Shown here one piece after another: positions 62,876-64,000 of a stretch of DNA of 64,000 nt. Both the position numbers and the translations under genes were made by a program. The stretch is from Mangifera indica (lineage: Eukaryota; Streptophyta; Magnoliopsida; Sapindales; Anacardiaceae). The stretch spans positions 1 through 64,000 of the forward strand of contig NW_025401203.1 in the NCBI RefSeq assembly GCF_011075055.1, read 5' to 3'. The notes under the pieces were generated by a model. It saw only the letters and a list, made by a program, of their open reading frames with translations, was not told the DNA's origin and did no database searches. Positions within the stretch are counted from its first letter, which is position 1; each line of letters starts with the position of its first letter.

Positions 62876-64000
62876 ATGGCCAAGAACCCCATGAGAGTTC
62901 TAGTCACTGGCGCTGCTGGTACTTTTTTTTTCTACTACTATTTCTTCCCTTTCTTATATTATTTTAGTATTCGTCATTAAGTCTTCTTGGCAAAGGTTAG
63001 GTGGGTTCTTTTCTTTGGAGTGAGAAGATGTTTGTGTACATTTTCATGGCTTGTAGACTTCATTTTGGTATCTTATTGCCGTATTGTTGAGGTGTGTGTA
63101 TTGATTCGTAGATTTAAATGATGTTATATTGTTTGTTTCCTGATTCTAACAGGAAGATTTGTGGTTCTTTTTGTTTTGAGAAATGGATTACTTTTATATT
63201 GTACTCCTTCAGAAGATTCTGGTTGTTTTGTTCTGTATTACATTGTTTTGGAAAATCATTAAGCACATGGCAAGTTTCCTGAATATACCAAAGGAGCCCA
63301 TTAGAGTATTGGTCACTGGGGCTGCAGGCAAGTTATTTGAAATCTGTTTTTCTTGAAAACAAAAGCAGAGATCAACATCTTTTTCCCAAGATTCAAACCT
63401 CATATCTCCTAACCCTGTTGTTTATGATTTACCAACATTTGATTTGAATAACTTTGAACAGGGCAAATAGGATATGCTCTTGTTCCCATGATCGCCAGGG
63501 GGGTCATGCTTGGCCCTGATCAACCTGTAATCCTGCACATGCTTGATATTGAGCCTGCAGCTGAGGCCTTGAATGGGGTGAGAATGGAATTGATAGACGC
63601 TGCCTTTCCTCTTCTAAAAGGTTTGTCTCTCAAGCTAACATTCCTGTTAACATGGTTGAACCAAATTGTCTCCTCAGGTTTCTTTAATCTGTTTCAATAG
63701 GTGTCATTGCTACTTCGGACGTTGTTGAAGCCTGTAAAGATGTCGACATTGCCGTCATGGTTGGCGGATTCCCACGAAAGGAAGGTATGGAAAGAAAGGA
63801 AGTGATGTCTAAAAATGTATCAATTTACAAGGCTCAAGCTTCAGCTCTGGAGAAGCATGCTGCTCCAAATTGCAAGGTGACATTAAATCTTTCCATGATT
63901 GATTCTTATGTTTCTTCCTATTAAGTTAACTTGTTTTTCTCATCATTTTATAAACAGGTGTTAGTTGTAGCCAACCCTGCAAACACCAATGCACTGATTT
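62876..64000 (+). CDS. MDH: Cytosolic NAD-malate dehydrogenase, 5' part, cut by the window edge
   Basis: Visible exons: 62876-62918 (first exon a), 63462-63620, 63701-63875, and 63958 onward past position 64000. Catalyses malate to oxaloacetate with NAD in the cytosol. Exon a gives [15 protein letters not shown], joining [14 protein letters not shown] to form the dinucleotide-binding GxxGxxG motif. Further family sequence: [54 protein letters not shown], and [14 protein letters not shown] at the edge. The catalytic His/Asp part lies outside. A second candidate first exon (63267-63327) with its own ATG codes the same motif and joins exon 63462 in the same phase. No chloroplast or mitochondrial targeting sequence precedes exon a. 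Confidence 0.95.
63267..63327 (+). other. MDH: Alternative first exon (b) of MDH
   Basis: Begins with ATG and codes [21 protein letters not shown], six residues longer than exon a before the shared [14 protein letters not shown] end. It leaves the frame in the same phase as exon a and joins the acceptor at 63462. Its donor is GC (GCAG/GCAAGT), a good match to the known GC-donor consensus. A TATA-like TTTTATATTG lies about 75 bases upstream, at 63191-63200. Confidence 0.75.

Noticed and set aside
1..64000. CRISPR arrays, operons, riboswitches, prophage or bacterial defence systems
   Set aside because: The window is plant nuclear DNA with spliced genes; no spaced identical repeats of CRISPR type and no prokaryotic gene organisation are seen.

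Overview
This is nuclear DNA from a dicot plant: AT-rich intergenic DNA, short coding exons, GT-AG introns, and eleven plant protein-coding genes. The best impression of the proteins (HUB1 above all) is a rosid close to Sapindales such as Citrus, but that is an inference from remembered sequences. For every gene complete in the window, the exon set given here was derived by eye and adds up to one open reading frame with a length divisible by three.

Layout, left to right. HUB1 (histone H2B ubiquitin E3 ligase, minus strand) runs off the left edge; one of its introns holds a miniature LTR retrotransposon (TRIM), and its penultimate visible exon carries an apparent one-base frameshift. Next, all on the minus strand, come an alpha/beta-hydrolase of unknown function (8.5-12.0 kb), the anther polyketide synthase LAP6/PKSA (13.2-14.8 kb), and the ALC1/CHR10-type SNF2 remodeller with a C-terminal macro domain (15.9-22.4 kb), which contains an 8-base micro-exon. 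After 4.5 kb of AT-rich DNA the plus strand carries CCD7 (strigolactone synthesis, 26.9-32.0 kb) and nucleoporin NUP62 (32.6-42.0 kb). The first NUP62 intron is enlarged to 5.4 kb by GC-richer DNA that looks organelle-derived and by a truncated Ty3-type element with two near-identical 486-bp LTRs.

The right part holds a small conserved membrane-anchored unknown (minus, 42.9-44.6 kb), a PLAC8/CNR6-like protein (plus, 45.6-47.8 kb), mitochondrial elongation factor G (plus, 48.8-54.6 kb), a 3-hydroxyisobutyryl-CoA hydrolase-like protein (minus, 55.7-60.2 kb), a Tourist-like MITE, and the first exons of cytosolic malate dehydrogenase (plus, from 62.9 kb, cut by the right edge), which has two candidate first exons.

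The genes do not form a pathway. The order HUB1, hydrolase, CHR10, CCD7, NUP62, PLAC8, mEF-G matches, as far as I remember, the Arabidopsis block around At2g44950-At2g45030, so the window is best read as a conserved syntenic block into which LAP6 and mobile or organellar DNA have been placed. I found no evidence for a new multi-gene system. The most unusual items are the composite NUP62 intron, the TRIM, the frameshift in HUB1, the micro-exon and the duplicated MDH first exon.
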